This document shows positions 8,691 through 17,006 of a DNA stretch of 64,000 bases, piece by piece; position 1 is the first letter of the stretch, and each line of letters begins with the position of its first letter. The translations under genes and the position numbers were made by a program. This stretch comes from CAKZSB01 sp964573105 (GTDB lineage: Bacteria; Pseudomonadota; Gammaproteobacteria; Granulosicoccales; Granulosicoccaceae). Under the pieces are notes generated by a model that saw only the letters and a program-made list of their open reading frames with translations, made no database searches and was not told where the DNA came from. The stretch covers positions 62,001-126,000 of the forward strand of contig CAZNIS010000006.1 of the NCBI GenBank assembly GCA_964573105.1. The letters are read 5' to 3'.

Positions 8691-11111
8691 ATGAAAACTG
8701 AAACACGCGCGGTAGTCATCGGGGGCGGCCTGGTCGGCTGCAGCATTCTCTACCACCTGACCAAGCTCGGATGGACCGACGTCATGCTGCTGGAGCGCGA
8801 CGAGCTCACCTCCGGTTCCACCTGGCACGCCGCGGCCGGCATTCACGGCCTGCACGACAACAACAATATCTCCAAGCTGCAGTACTACACGATCAAGATC
8901 TACAAAGAGCTGGAGCAGGAGACCGGGCAGGGCTGCGGCATCTTTCAGCCGGGATCCATTTACCTCGCGCAAACCCGCGATCGCGAACACCAGTTGCGCA
9001 TGCAAGCGGCCAAGGCGCGCTACTTCAATGTCGAGTTTCACGAGCTGTCGCTGGCCGAGGCCAGAGACATGCATCCGTTGCTGAACACCGATGGCATTCG
9101 CTGCGCCATGTTCGAACCCGACGGCGGCAACGTCGATCCGTCCGGCGTCACTCACGCCTACGCCAAAGGCGCGCGCACCAACGGCGCGGAAATTCACCGC
9201 TTCACTCCGGTCGTCGAGACCAACCAGCGCGTCGATGGCACCTGGGATGTCGTCACCCCGGCCGGCACCATTCACACCGAAGTGTTGATCAACGCGGCTG
9301 GATTGTGGGGCCGAGAGGTTGGGGCGATGGCGGGTCTGGATCTGCCGCTGATACCGATGGAACACCAGTACTTTGTCACCGAGGATATTCCCGAGGTCGC
9401 CAACGCCGGGCGCCGATTGCCCTCGATCGCCGATCGCGACGCCGAATTCTATCTGCGCACCGAGGGCAATGGCCTGCTGGTCGGCGCCTACGAGCGCGAC
9501 GGGCGCTTCTGGGCCGAGGACGGCACACCGCTCGATTTCGGCCATGAGCTGTTGCCGGACGATCTGGACCGCATCTCGGACAACCTCGAGAAAGCCTGCG
9601 ATCGCGTGCCGGCGCTGCTGACTGCCGGCGTTAAGCGGGTGATCAACGGGCCGATGATCTGGTCGCCTGACAGCGCTGCCCTGTTTGGGCCGGTACCGGA
9701 GCTGAAAAACTATTTCTGCTGTAACGGCATTATCCCGGGCTTCAGTCAATCGGGCGGGCTGGGTTTGCTGCTCGCGCAGTGGGTGGTGGAAGGCGAGCCG
9801 GAACTGGATCTGTTTCCGTGGGACCTCGCGCGTTTTGGTAACTGGCCCACTCGCACTTACACCAAAGCCCGCGCGCTGGACTGCTACGCGAACCGGTTTA
9901 AGATTCACTTTCCCTACGAAGAGCGTGAAGCCGGTCGTCCGCTAAAGACGCGTCCGGTCTACGAGCGTCAGAAAGAAATGGGCGCCGTGTTCGGGCTCAA
10001 CTACGGCTGGGAGCACCCGTTATGGTTTGCCGGCAAGGGTGGTGAGGCAAAAGAGGACTACGGCTTCGAGCGTCAGGACTGGTTTGAGTCAGTTCGCAAA
10101 GAGTGTGCGGCGCTGCGTGATGGCGTCGGCATGCTGGATGTCTCCAACTACGCCAAGTATGAGATTAAAGGTGCCGGAGCGGCGGCCTGGCTGAACCGTC
10201 TGGTAGCCAACAACGTGCCGACTGAGGTCGGACGCTCCTGCCTGACGCCGATGCTTGGCATTCGCGGCGGTATTGCCGGTGATTTCACGATTACAAAACT
10301 TGATGAAGAGCACTTCTGGATGTTTGGCTCGGGTATGGCCGAACGCTATCACCAGCGGTACTGGGAAATGGCGGATCGACCGGACTCGGTAACCATCGAG
10401 TCGCGCACCGAAGACTGGTGCGGCTTTAGCATTGCGGGGCCTAAATCTCGCGAGATGTTGCAGCGCATGACCAACGCCGATCTGAGTGCCGAATCATTCA
10501 AGTTCATGCGTTCGCGACAACTCACCATAGCCGGAGTAGACGCGCTCGCGATGCGCGTATCCTTCACCGGTGATCTGGGCTGGGAGATCTATATGCCCAC
10601 AGAACACCAGGTCGACGTCTACGATGCGTTGATGGCTGAGGGCGAAAACTATGGTTTGCGCCTGGTTGGTGGACGGTCGTTGCTAAGCCTGCGTGTTGAA
10701 AAAGGCTATGGCTCCTGGGGACGCGAATATTCGCCGGAGTACTGGCCGCATGAAGTCGGCCTTGAGCGACTGATCAAACTCGACAAGCCAGATTTTCTTG
10801 GGCGCGACAAGTGGCTGGAATTGAAAGAACAAGCCCCGCGCGAAAAGCTGTGCATCCTGTCGATCGACACCGATAAAGCTGACGCCAGCGGCGGTGAACC
10901 CGTTTTTGCCAAAGACGGTACTCCGGTGGGTCGAGTCAGTTCCGGTGCCTATGGTTTCACGGTCGAGCAGTCGCTGGCATTGTGTTTCATTAAACCGGAA
11001 TTTCTCGAAAGCGGTGCCGAGTTTGATGTCGCGGTACTGGGGCAGCCACATCACGCGCGTCTGCTCGACAAGCCGCCGTTTGATCCCGCGGGTGCTAAAC
11101 TGCGCGCCTGA
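8691..11111 (+). CDS. FAD/tetrahydrofolate-dependent demethylating dehydrogenase, dimethylglycine/sarcosine dehydrogenase type
   Basis: An 806-residue, two-module enzyme. The N-terminal half is a D-amino-acid-oxidase-fold flavoprotein: dinucleotide motif VVIGGGLVGCSILYHL at 8-23, then TSGSTWHAAAG, whose His is the covalent FAD attachment site in dimethylglycine and sarcosine dehydrogenases. The C-terminal half, from about residue 425, is a GcvT-like folate domain with VGMLDVSNYAKYEIKG, SFTGDLGWEIYMP and a GLERLIKLDK-type segment. The expected role is oxidative N-demethylation of a methylated glycine or related amine, passing the one-carbon unit to folate. The aldehyde dehydrogenase starts 28 bases downstream. 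The exact substrate cannot be told from sequence. Confidence 0.88.
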   Translation: MKTETRAVVIGGGLVGCSILYHLTKLGWTDVMLLERDELTSGSTWHAAAGIHGLHDNNNISKLQYYTIKIYKELEQETGQGCGIFQPGSIYLAQTRDREHQLRMQAAKARYFNVEFHELSLAEARDMHPLLNTDGIRCAMFEPDGGNVDPSGVTHAYAKGARTNGAEIHRFTPVVETNQRVDGTWDVVTPAGTIHTEVLINAAGLWGREVGAMAGLDLPLIPMEHQYFVTEDIPEVANAGRRLPSIADRDAEFYLRTEGNGLLVGAYERDGRFWAEDGTPLDFGHELLPDDLDRISDNLEKACDRVPALLTAGVKRVINGPMIWSPDSAALFGPVPELKNYFCCNGIIPGFSQSGGLGLLLAQWVVEGEPELDLFPWDLARFGNWPTRTYTKARALDCYANRFKIHFPYEEREAGRPLKTRPVYERQKEMGAVFGLNYGWEHPLWFAGKGGEAKEDYGFERQDWFESVRKECAALRDGVGMLDVSNYAKYEIKGAGAAAWLNRLVANNVPTEVGRSCLTPMLGIRGGIAGDFTITKLDEEHFWMFGSGMAERYHQRYWEMADRPDSVTIESRTEDWCGFSIAGPKSREMLQRMTNADLSAESFKFMRSRQLTIAGVDALAMRVSFTGDLGWEIYMPTEHQVDVYDALMAEGENYGLRLVGGRSLLSLRVEKGYGSWGREYSPEYWPHEVGLERLIKLDKPDFLGRDKWLELKEQAPREKLCILSIDTDKADASGGEPVFAKDGTPVGRVSSGAYGFTVEQSLALCFIKPEFLESGAEFDVAVLGQPHHARLLDKPPFDPAGAKLRA

Positions 11112-11139
11112 TTCAGGCACACACCAACGGGAGCAAGCC

Positions 11140-12561
11140 TTGCTGATTAACGGCGCGTGGACAAACGGCGGGCGCGATTTCGCGGTGACCAATCCGGCGA
11201 CAGGCGAGGAGGTCGGGCGCGTCGCCGATGGCGACGCCGCTGACGCACGCCGCGCGATTGAAGCCGCCAGCGACGCGTTTGCCGAGTGGTCCAACACCAC
11301 GGCACATCATCGATCAGCGGTGCTGTATCGCGCCTGGCAGTTGATGCTGGAGCGCAAGTCCGAGCTCGCCGAGCTGATGACACGTGAACAGGGTAAACCC
11401 CTGCGTGCGGCCACCATCGAGGTACAGTACGCGGCGGATTTTCTGCTCTGGTTTGCCGAGGAGGCCAAGCGTCTCTATGGCGAGACGATACCGTCGGCAC
11501 GGGCCGATCAGCGTTTCATGGTGCAGCATCAGGCGGTTGGCGTGGTGGCTGCTATCACACCGTGGAACTATCCGGTTTCGATGATCACCCGCAAGGTCGC
11601 ACCGGCGCTGGCGGCGGGTTGCACCGTGGTGTTGAAACCGGCTGAGGCGACACCGCTGTGTGCCATCGCGGTGTTTGAGATACTGCAAAAGGCCGGCGTG
11701 CCGGACGGTGTGATCAATCTGGTCACCGCGGCTGATCCGGCGCCGATTGGTCTTGAGTTTTGCACCAATCCGCTGGTGCGCAAACTCACCTTCACAGGCT
11801 CCACAGCGGTGGGTAAAAAACTGGCCACCGACGCCGCGCCGCAACTCAAGCGCGTGTCGATGGAACTCGGCGGCCACGCGCCGTTTATCGTCTATGCCGA
11901 CGCCGATCCGGTACACGCCGCCAAAGGAGCCTCACTGGTCAAGTTTTTGAACACCGGTCAGGCGTGCATCTGCCCCAATCGACTGTTCGTGCACCGAGAT
12001 ATCCTCGACGAATTCAGCGCCACGCTGACCGCACGGGTAGAGAAAATGCGTGTCGGCAATGGCATGACAGAAGGCGTTGCCATCGGGCCGCTGGTCAATG
12101 AGGCGGCGCTTGCCAAGGTCGACAATCAGGTGGTTGATGCGACAAAACACGGCGCCAGCCTGTTGTGCGGTGGACAGCAACTGACTGACGGCGAGCTGCA
12201 GCACGGTACGTTCTATGCCCCGACGGTCGTGGCCGGTGTCACGCCAGACATGCTGATCTATCGCGAAGAGACGTTTGGCCCGGTGGCCGCGATTGTCCCG
12301 TTCGATGACAACGACGACGTCATCGCCATGGCCAACGATACCAACTATGGCCTCGCGGCCTACATCTACACCCGCGACATCTCGCGCGCGATGCGAACCT
12401 TCGAAGCGCTGAATTTCGGCATCATCGGTATCAACGATATCAATCCCACCAGCGCTGCGGCCCCTTTTGGCGGCATGAAAGACAGCGGACTGGGTCGCGA
12501 GGGCGCGCGCGAAGGATTGACTGAATACCTCGAAACCAAACTCGGCGGTTTTGCCATTTGA
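11140..12561 (+). CDS. gabD: NAD(P)-dependent aldehyde dehydrogenase, succinate-semialdehyde dehydrogenase type
   Basis: A 473-residue aldehyde dehydrogenase that oxidises a semialdehyde, most likely succinate semialdehyde. Motifs: TPWNYPVSMITRK (NAD binding), FTGSTAVGKKL, MELGGHAPFIV with the general-base Glu, and NTGQACICPNR with the catalytic Cys. The start is TTG 11140, preceded by CGGGAG at 11128-11133; an open frame continues upstream but is inside the preceding gene. It probably forms an operon with the flavin dehydrogenase, which suggests a linked amine or aldehyde catabolic step. The family is certain; GabD rather than another ALDH is inferred from overall sequence. Confidence 0.85.
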   Translation: MLINGAWTNGGRDFAVTNPATGEEVGRVADGDAADARRAIEAASDAFAEWSNTTAHHRSAVLYRAWQLMLERKSELAELMTREQGKPLRAATIEVQYAADFLLWFAEEAKRLYGETIPSARADQRFMVQHQAVGVVAAITPWNYPVSMITRKVAPALAAGCTVVLKPAEATPLCAIAVFEILQKAGVPDGVINLVTAADPAPIGLEFCTNPLVRKLTFTGSTAVGKKLATDAAPQLKRVSMELGGHAPFIVYADADPVHAAKGASLVKFLNTGQACICPNRLFVHRDILDEFSATLTARVEKMRVGNGMTEGVAIGPLVNEAALAKVDNQVVDATKHGASLLCGGQQLTDGELQHGTFYAPTVVAGVTPDMLIYREETFGPVAAIVPFDDNDDVIAMANDTNYGLAAYIYTRDISRAMRTFEALNFGIIGINDINPTSAAAPFGGMKDSGLGREGAREGLTEYLETKLGGFAI

Positions 12562-12605
12562 ATTCGCGCGCAGACGTGCTGCCACCGTGCGTCCGGTCGA
12601 TACCC

Positions 12606-12640
12606 GGTTGACCGGTCCGGGTTGACGCACACTGGTTGAC
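12606..12640 (+). repeat. Three GGTTGAC direct repeats with a 14-bp period
   Basis: GGTTGAC occurs at 12606-12612, 12620-12626 and 12634-12640, exactly 14 bp apart, in the gap between the aldehyde dehydrogenase and frcB. The spacing and the location about 110 bp before frcB suggest a binding array for a regulator, or alternative TTGAC-type -35 elements. No regulator gene lies beside it. Confidence 0.45.
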
Positions 12641-12749
12641 GGACCTCTGGTGTGGTGTTTCAATAATCGCAAGCGGGTACTGGTTCACTGGTGCCGCTGT
12701 AGACCTGTAGAATAAATCGCTCACGCACATCCGTTTGGAGGAATACCTC

Positions 12750-13760
12750 ATGAAAAGAGTACTCGCATCTGGTGTGGTTGCGATGCTGGCGTTTGCCGGC
12801 AACGTGGCCGCTGATACCTCTGCCTGCCTGATCACCAAAACTGACACCAACCCCTTCTTCGTGAAAATGAAAGAGGGCGCCACTGCAAAAGCCGAAGAGC
12901 TCGGCATAGCGCTAAAGAGCTTTGCCGGCAAGGTCGATGGCGACCATGAAAGTCAGGTCGCGGCGATTGAAACCTGCATCGCCGATGGCGCCAAGGGCAT
13001 TCTGATTACCGCGTCTGACACCAAGGCGATCGTTTCATCCGTACAACAGGCGCGCGACGCCGGATTGTTGGTCATTGCGCTCGACACCCCGCTGGAGCCA
13101 ATCGATTCAGCCGACGCCACATTCGCCACCGATAACTTTCTGGCCGGTGAGTTGATTGGCAAGTGGGCTGCAGCAGCACTGGGCGATGAAGCCGCCAACG
13201 CAAAAATCGGTATGCTCGATCTGGCTGTCAGCCAGCCTTCAGTCGGCGTACTGCGCGATCAGGGTTTTTTGCAGGGCTTTGGCATCGATCTGGGTGATCC
13301 CAACAAGTGGGGCGATGAGACCGATCCGCGCATCGTTGGCAACGATGTAACTGCCGGCAACGAAGAGGGTGGCCGCAAGGCGATGGAAAACCTGCTCGCC
13401 AAGGATCCGATGATCAACGTCGTCTACACCATCAATGAGCCGGCGGCGGCTGGTGCCTACGAGGCGCTGAAATCTATTGGTCGAGAAAGCGATGTGCTGA
13501 TCGTATCGGTTGACGGTGGCTGCCCCGGGGTTGCCAACGTGGCCGACGGCGTGATCGGCGCAACGTCGCAGCAGTATCCGCTGCTGATGGCTTCACTGGG
13601 TATCGAGGCGATCGCCAACTGGGCTGAAAAAGGTGTTAAGCCCGAGCCGACACCGGGCAAGGAATTTTTTGATACCGGAGTCGCGCTGGTGACGGACAAG
13701 CCTGTCGATGGCGTCGAATCGATCGACACCAAAACCGGAACCGATCGCTGCTGGGGGTAA
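12750..13760 (+). CDS. frcB: Sugar ABC transporter periplasmic binding protein, FrcB-like
   Basis: The solute-binding protein of a CUT2-type sugar importer. It has 336 residues with a signal peptide (MKRVLASGVVAMLAFAGNVAA) and a peripla_BP_4 fold. Segments such as ACLITKTDTNPFFVKMKEGA, VDGDHESQVAAIETCIADGA and NVVYTINEPAAAGAYEALK closely resemble rhizobial FrcB, which binds fructose and also ribose and mannose. The ATG is set by GGAGG at 12737-12741. It is the first gene of an frcBCAK-like unit, separated from the permease by an intrinsic terminator that should let the binding protein be made in excess. Confidence 0.92.
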   Translation: MKRVLASGVVAMLAFAGNVAADTSACLITKTDTNPFFVKMKEGATAKAEELGIALKSFAGKVDGDHESQVAAIETCIADGAKGILITASDTKAIVSSVQQARDAGLLVIALDTPLEPIDSADATFATDNFLAGELIGKWAAAALGDEAANAKIGMLDLAVSQPSVGVLRDQGFLQGFGIDLGDPNKWGDETDPRIVGNDVTAGNEEGGRKAMENLLAKDPMINVVYTINEPAAAGAYEALKSIGRESDVLIVSVDGGCPGVANVADGVIGATSQQYPLLMASLGIEAIANWAEKGVKPEPTPGKEFFDTGVALVTDKPVDGVESIDTKTGTDRCWG

Positions 13761-13803
13761 CCCGTCGATTTGCAGTCGATTTGAATTGGTTGTAGCCATA
13801 ACC

Positions 13804-13833
13804 GGGGTGCCATTGCTGGCACCCCGTTTTTTT
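13804..13833 (+). terminator. Intrinsic terminator between frcB and frcC
   Basis: GGGGTGCC (13804-13811), loop ATTGCT, GGCACCCC (13818-13825), then G and seven Ts (13827-13833). This is a textbook Rho-independent terminator. As the permease follows 24 bases later without an obvious promoter, partial read-through is likely. Confidence 0.85.
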
Positions 13834-13857
13834 AAGGGCGGTAGCAAGGCGGGCTGA

Positions 13858-14913
13858 ATGACCTCATCATCGATTCGCGATACAAACGGCGACGCTACAG
13901 AAGCAGTCGCCGAATTTGAGCAACCGCGTGGCCTGATGCGGATGGTGCAGCACGGCTTGCACCAAACACCCGCTGCCGTGCCGTTGATCGTCCTGATATT
14001 GTCGATTGCCACTTTTGGCATTTTGTTAGGGCAAAAGTTTTTCTCGCCCTTTGCGCTCACGTTGATACTGCAACAGGTCGCGATCGTCGGCATCGTCGGG
14101 GCGGCTCAGGCACTGGTGATACTCACAGCCGGTATCGATTTATCGGTCGGCGCGATCATGGTGTTGTCGTCGGTCGTGATGGGGCAATTTACCTTTCGCT
14201 ACGGATTGCCTGCAGAGTTGTCTATTTTGTGCGGACTGGCCGTCGGCACGGCCTGCGGTTTTATCAACGGCGTATTGGTCGCAATCGTTCGCTTGCCGCC
14301 GTTTATCGTCACGCTCGGCATGTGGCAAATCGTGCTGGCGTCCAATTTTCTCTACTCGGCCAACGAAACCATTCGCGCTCAGGATATCTCCAAAAACGCA
14401 CCGGCTCTGCAGTTTTTCGGGGAGAAAATCAAGATGGGCGGGGCGGTGTTTACCTACGCGGTCATTCTGATGATCCTGCTCACCATCGTGCTTGCGTATG
14501 TGCTGCGACATACAGCCTGGGGCAGGCACGTCTATGCAGTGGGCGATGATCCGGAAGCCGCCGAGTTGTCTGGCGTTAGGGTGCGTCGTGTGTTGATTCA
14601 GGTTTACATGCTGGCGGGATTTATCTGCGCACTGGCGGGCTGGGCCTTGATAGGCCGGATCGGTTCGGTATCACCCACCGCCGGACAGTTCGCCAATATT
14701 GAATCCATTACCGCGGTAGTGATTGGCGGCATCTCGCTGTTCGGTGGCAGAGGATCGATTATGGGCATGTTGTTCGGTGCGTTGATCGTCGGGGTATTTT
14801 CATTGGGGTTGAGGCTGGTTGGCAGTGACCCGCAATGGACTTATCTATTGATCGGCGTGCTGATCATCTTCGCTGTAGCAATCGATCAGTGGATCAGAAA
14901 GGTGGCAGTATGA
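13858..14913 (+). CDS. frcC: Sugar ABC transporter permease, FrcC-like
   Basis: The inner-membrane subunit of the sugar importer, 351 residues, with the hydrophobic segments expected of the BPD_transp_2 family (for example QVAIVGIVGAAQALVILTAG, MILLTIVLAYVL and GMLFGALIVGVFSLGL). The signature AGIDLSVGAIMVLSSVV and the later GDDPEAAELSGVRV are typical of RbsC/FrcC permeases. The first 40 residues form a cytoplasmic extension. The last four bases overlap the start of frcA (ATGA), so the two are translationally coupled. Confidence 0.92.
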   Translation: MTSSSIRDTNGDATEAVAEFEQPRGLMRMVQHGLHQTPAAVPLIVLILSIATFGILLGQKFFSPFALTLILQQVAIVGIVGAAQALVILTAGIDLSVGAIMVLSSVVMGQFTFRYGLPAELSILCGLAVGTACGFINGVLVAIVRLPPFIVTLGMWQIVLASNFLYSANETIRAQDISKNAPALQFFGEKIKMGGAVFTYAVILMILLTIVLAYVLRHTAWGRHVYAVGDDPEAAELSGVRVRRVLIQVYMLAGFICALAGWALIGRIGSVSPTAGQFANIESITAVVIGGISLFGGRGSIMGMLFGALIVGVFSLGLRLVGSDPQWTYLLIGVLIIFAVAIDQWIRKVAV

Positions 14914-15677
14914 GTCAACCGATTCTGGAGGCGCGCGGTCTGGTCAAGCGATTTGGTCGGGTGACAGCGCTCGATCACTGTGATTTTGAACTCATGCCGG
15001 GTGAAATCCTCGCGGTGATTGGAGACAACGGCGCCGGCAAATCTACCCTGATCAAAGCGCTGTCGGGTGCGCTGCGTGTCGACAGTGGCAGTGTGTATCT
15101 CAACGGTGAGACGGTTAGTTTTCACACACCTCAGGATGCGCGACACGCCGGCATCGAGACGGTCTATCAGAACCTCGCGTTGTCACCGGCACTATCGATT
15201 GCAGACAATATGTTCCTCGGGCGGGAGATTCGCAAGGCCGGCATCACCGGTCGCTGGTTTGGCAAACTGGACCATGCACAAATGCAACGCCGCGCGCGCG
15301 AGATGTTATCCGAGCTTGGTCTGATGACAATACAAAATATCAATCAGGCGGTAGAGACTTTGTCGGGCGGGCAGCGTCAGGGCGTGGCTGTGGCGCGTGC
15401 CGCGGCGTTCGGCTCGCGGGTGATCATTATGGACGAGCCAACGGCGGCGTTGGGGGTTAAGGAGTCGCGCAAGGTACTTGAACTGATTCAGGATGTGCGC
15501 GAAAGCGGTTTGCCGATTGTGTTGATCTCGCACAATATGCCACACGTGTTTGAGGTTGCCGATCGCATTCATGTGCACAGGCTCGGCCGCAGGCTTTGCG
15601 TGATCGATCCGAAAAGTCACTCCATGTCCGATGCGGTAGCGTTGATGACAGGCGCGATGGAGCCCGCTGCAGCGTGA
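14910..15677 (+). CDS. frcA: Sugar ABC transporter ATP-binding protein, FrcA-like
   Basis: A 255-residue ATPase with a single nucleotide-binding domain: Walker A GDNGAGKST near residue 38, signature LSGGQRQGVAVARA, Walker B VIIMDEPTAAL and a switch His in LISHNM. Many CUT2 sugar importers use a double-length ATPase such as RbsA; this half-size form fits FrcA. The ATG at 14910 lies within the frcC stop (ATGA), and its own stop overlaps the next start (GTGA), giving a tightly coupled frcC-frcA-frcK set. Confidence 0.92.
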   Translation: MSQPILEARGLVKRFGRVTALDHCDFELMPGEILAVIGDNGAGKSTLIKALSGALRVDSGSVYLNGETVSFHTPQDARHAGIETVYQNLALSPALSIADNMFLGREIRKAGITGRWFGKLDHAQMQRRAREMLSELGLMTIQNINQAVETLSGGQRQGVAVARAAAFGSRVIIMDEPTAALGVKESRKVLELIQDVRESGLPIVLISHNMPHVFEVADRIHVHRLGRRLCVIDPKSHSMSDAVALMTGAMEPAAA

Positions 15678-16294
15678 CACCAGACCTTGCAATACTGTCG
15701 GAAAACATTCTGTCGCGCGCGGCGCAACGCGATCGATTGATCGTCGCTATTGCCGGGCCACCGGCAGCCGGCAAATCCACACTGGCCGGCCAACTCGCTG
15801 ACCTGTTGCGGATCAGTACCAGCGTTGCCGTTGTCGCACAGGATGGTTTTCACTACGACAATGCGATTTTAGAGGCGCGGGATCAGATGTCAGTCAAGGG
15901 TGCGCCGCAGACCTTTGACGTCGATGGCTTTGCCCAATTGTTGTCACGATTGCAAAAACAGGCACAGCCGGTAGCCGTACCGATCTTCGATCGTAAACTG
16001 GACGTCTCGCGCAACTGTGCCGAGCTGGTGTTACCCGATGACCGGATCGTGCTGGTCGAAGGTAATTATCTGTTAACTGACGAGGCACCATGGAGTGGTC
16101 TGGCACCTTTTTTTGATTTTTCGATTCTGCTGGATGTGCCCATTGCCACGTTGCGCAACCGCCTGGTGGAGCGCTGGATAAAACACAAGCACACGCCGGA
16201 GCAGGCACTTGCGCGCGCAAGCCGTAACGACTTACCCAACGCAGAATATGTGATTGCGCACTCTGTCGGCGCAGATCTGACCGTTTCCGCCTGA
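15674..16294 (+). CDS. frcK: FrcK-like P-loop kinase (phosphoribulokinase/uridine kinase family)
   Basis: A 206-residue protein with a P-loop, GPPAAGKSTLAG, near residue 29 and the acidic QDGFHYDNAIL segment typical of the uridine-kinase-like superfamily. A gene of this kind ends the frcBCAK operon in rhizobia. Start is GTG 15674, overlapping the frcA stop by four bases (GTGA); the longer open frame upstream is inside frcA. It may phosphorylate the imported sugar, but the kinase substrate is not proved even in the reference system, so the role is inferred from operon position. Confidence 0.78.
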   Translation: MTPDLAILSENILSRAAQRDRLIVAIAGPPAAGKSTLAGQLADLLRISTSVAVVAQDGFHYDNAILEARDQMSVKGAPQTFDVDGFAQLLSRLQKQAQPVAVPIFDRKLDVSRNCAELVLPDDRIVLVEGNYLLTDEAPWSGLAPFFDFSILLDVPIATLRNRLVERWIKHKHTPEQALARASRNDLPNAEYVIAHSVGADLTVSA

Positions 16295-16298
16295 CCGG

Positions 16299-17006
16299 AT
16301 GCATGCAATGGAAAATTTGAAAGTACTGGCTTTTGATGTGTTCGGCACCGTTGTCGACTGGCACGGCTCGATCATGAAAGAGGTAGAAGATCTGTTGCCC
16401 GGTGTCGATGGTGCTGCGTTTGCCACGGCCTGGCGTGCGGGCTACAAACCGGCGATGGCGCGGGTCATGTCCGGTGAGTTGGGCTGGACCAAAATCGATG
16501 ACCTGCACCGGCTGATTCTCGATCAGGTACTGGCGGATTTTTCGATCACGCACCTGACTGAGGATGAAATCCGACACCTCAATTTCGCCTGGCACCGGTT
16601 GAACCCATGGCCCGATACCGTATCCGGATTGACGCGACTAAAGCAACGCTACACCATCTGCTCGCTGTCTAACGGCAACATCGGCCTGCTGACCAATATG
16701 GCAAAAAATGCGGGGCTACCGTGGGATTGCGTTTTGAGTGCCGAAGTCTTTCGCGCCTATAAACCGCACCCTGACACCTATCTGGGCGTGGCCGATATCT
16801 TCGCAGTCGCGCCTTCACAGGTAATGCTGGTCGCAGCCCATCACGACGATCTGCAGGCGGCGCGAGAATGCGGGCTTAAAACCGCCTACATCGAGCGGCC
16901 GTGGGAATTTGGCCGCGATAAAGCCAAGGATGTCTCAGCGGTTCCTGAAAATGATTTCCACGCAGCCGATTTCAACGCACTCGCGGAAGTACTCGGAATT
17001 GACTGA
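16299..17006 (+). CDS. Haloacid dehalogenase type II (HAD-superfamily hydrolase)
   Basis: A 235-residue HAD hydrolase. LAFDVFGTVVDWHGSI near the start carries the nucleophile Asp; the second motif is in ICSLSNGN and the Lys in SAEVFRAYKPHPDTYL, the arrangement of L-2-haloacid dehalogenases. Many relatives are not true dehalogenases, so the reaction may be another hydrolysis. Translation starts at ATG 16299 or 16308; neither has a strong ribosome site. It follows frcK by four bases and may belong to the sugar operon. Its last 35 bases overlap the 3-prime end of the convergent protease gene. Confidence 0.82.
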   Translation: MHAMENLKVLAFDVFGTVVDWHGSIMKEVEDLLPGVDGAAFATAWRAGYKPAMARVMSGELGWTKIDDLHRLILDQVLADFSITHLTEDEIRHLNFAWHRLNPWPDTVSGLTRLKQRYTICSLSNGNIGLLTNMAKNAGLPWDCVLSAEVFRAYKPHPDTYLGVADIFAVAPSQVMLVAAHHDDLQAARECGLKTAYIERPWEFGRDKAKDVSAVPENDFHAADFNALAEVLGID

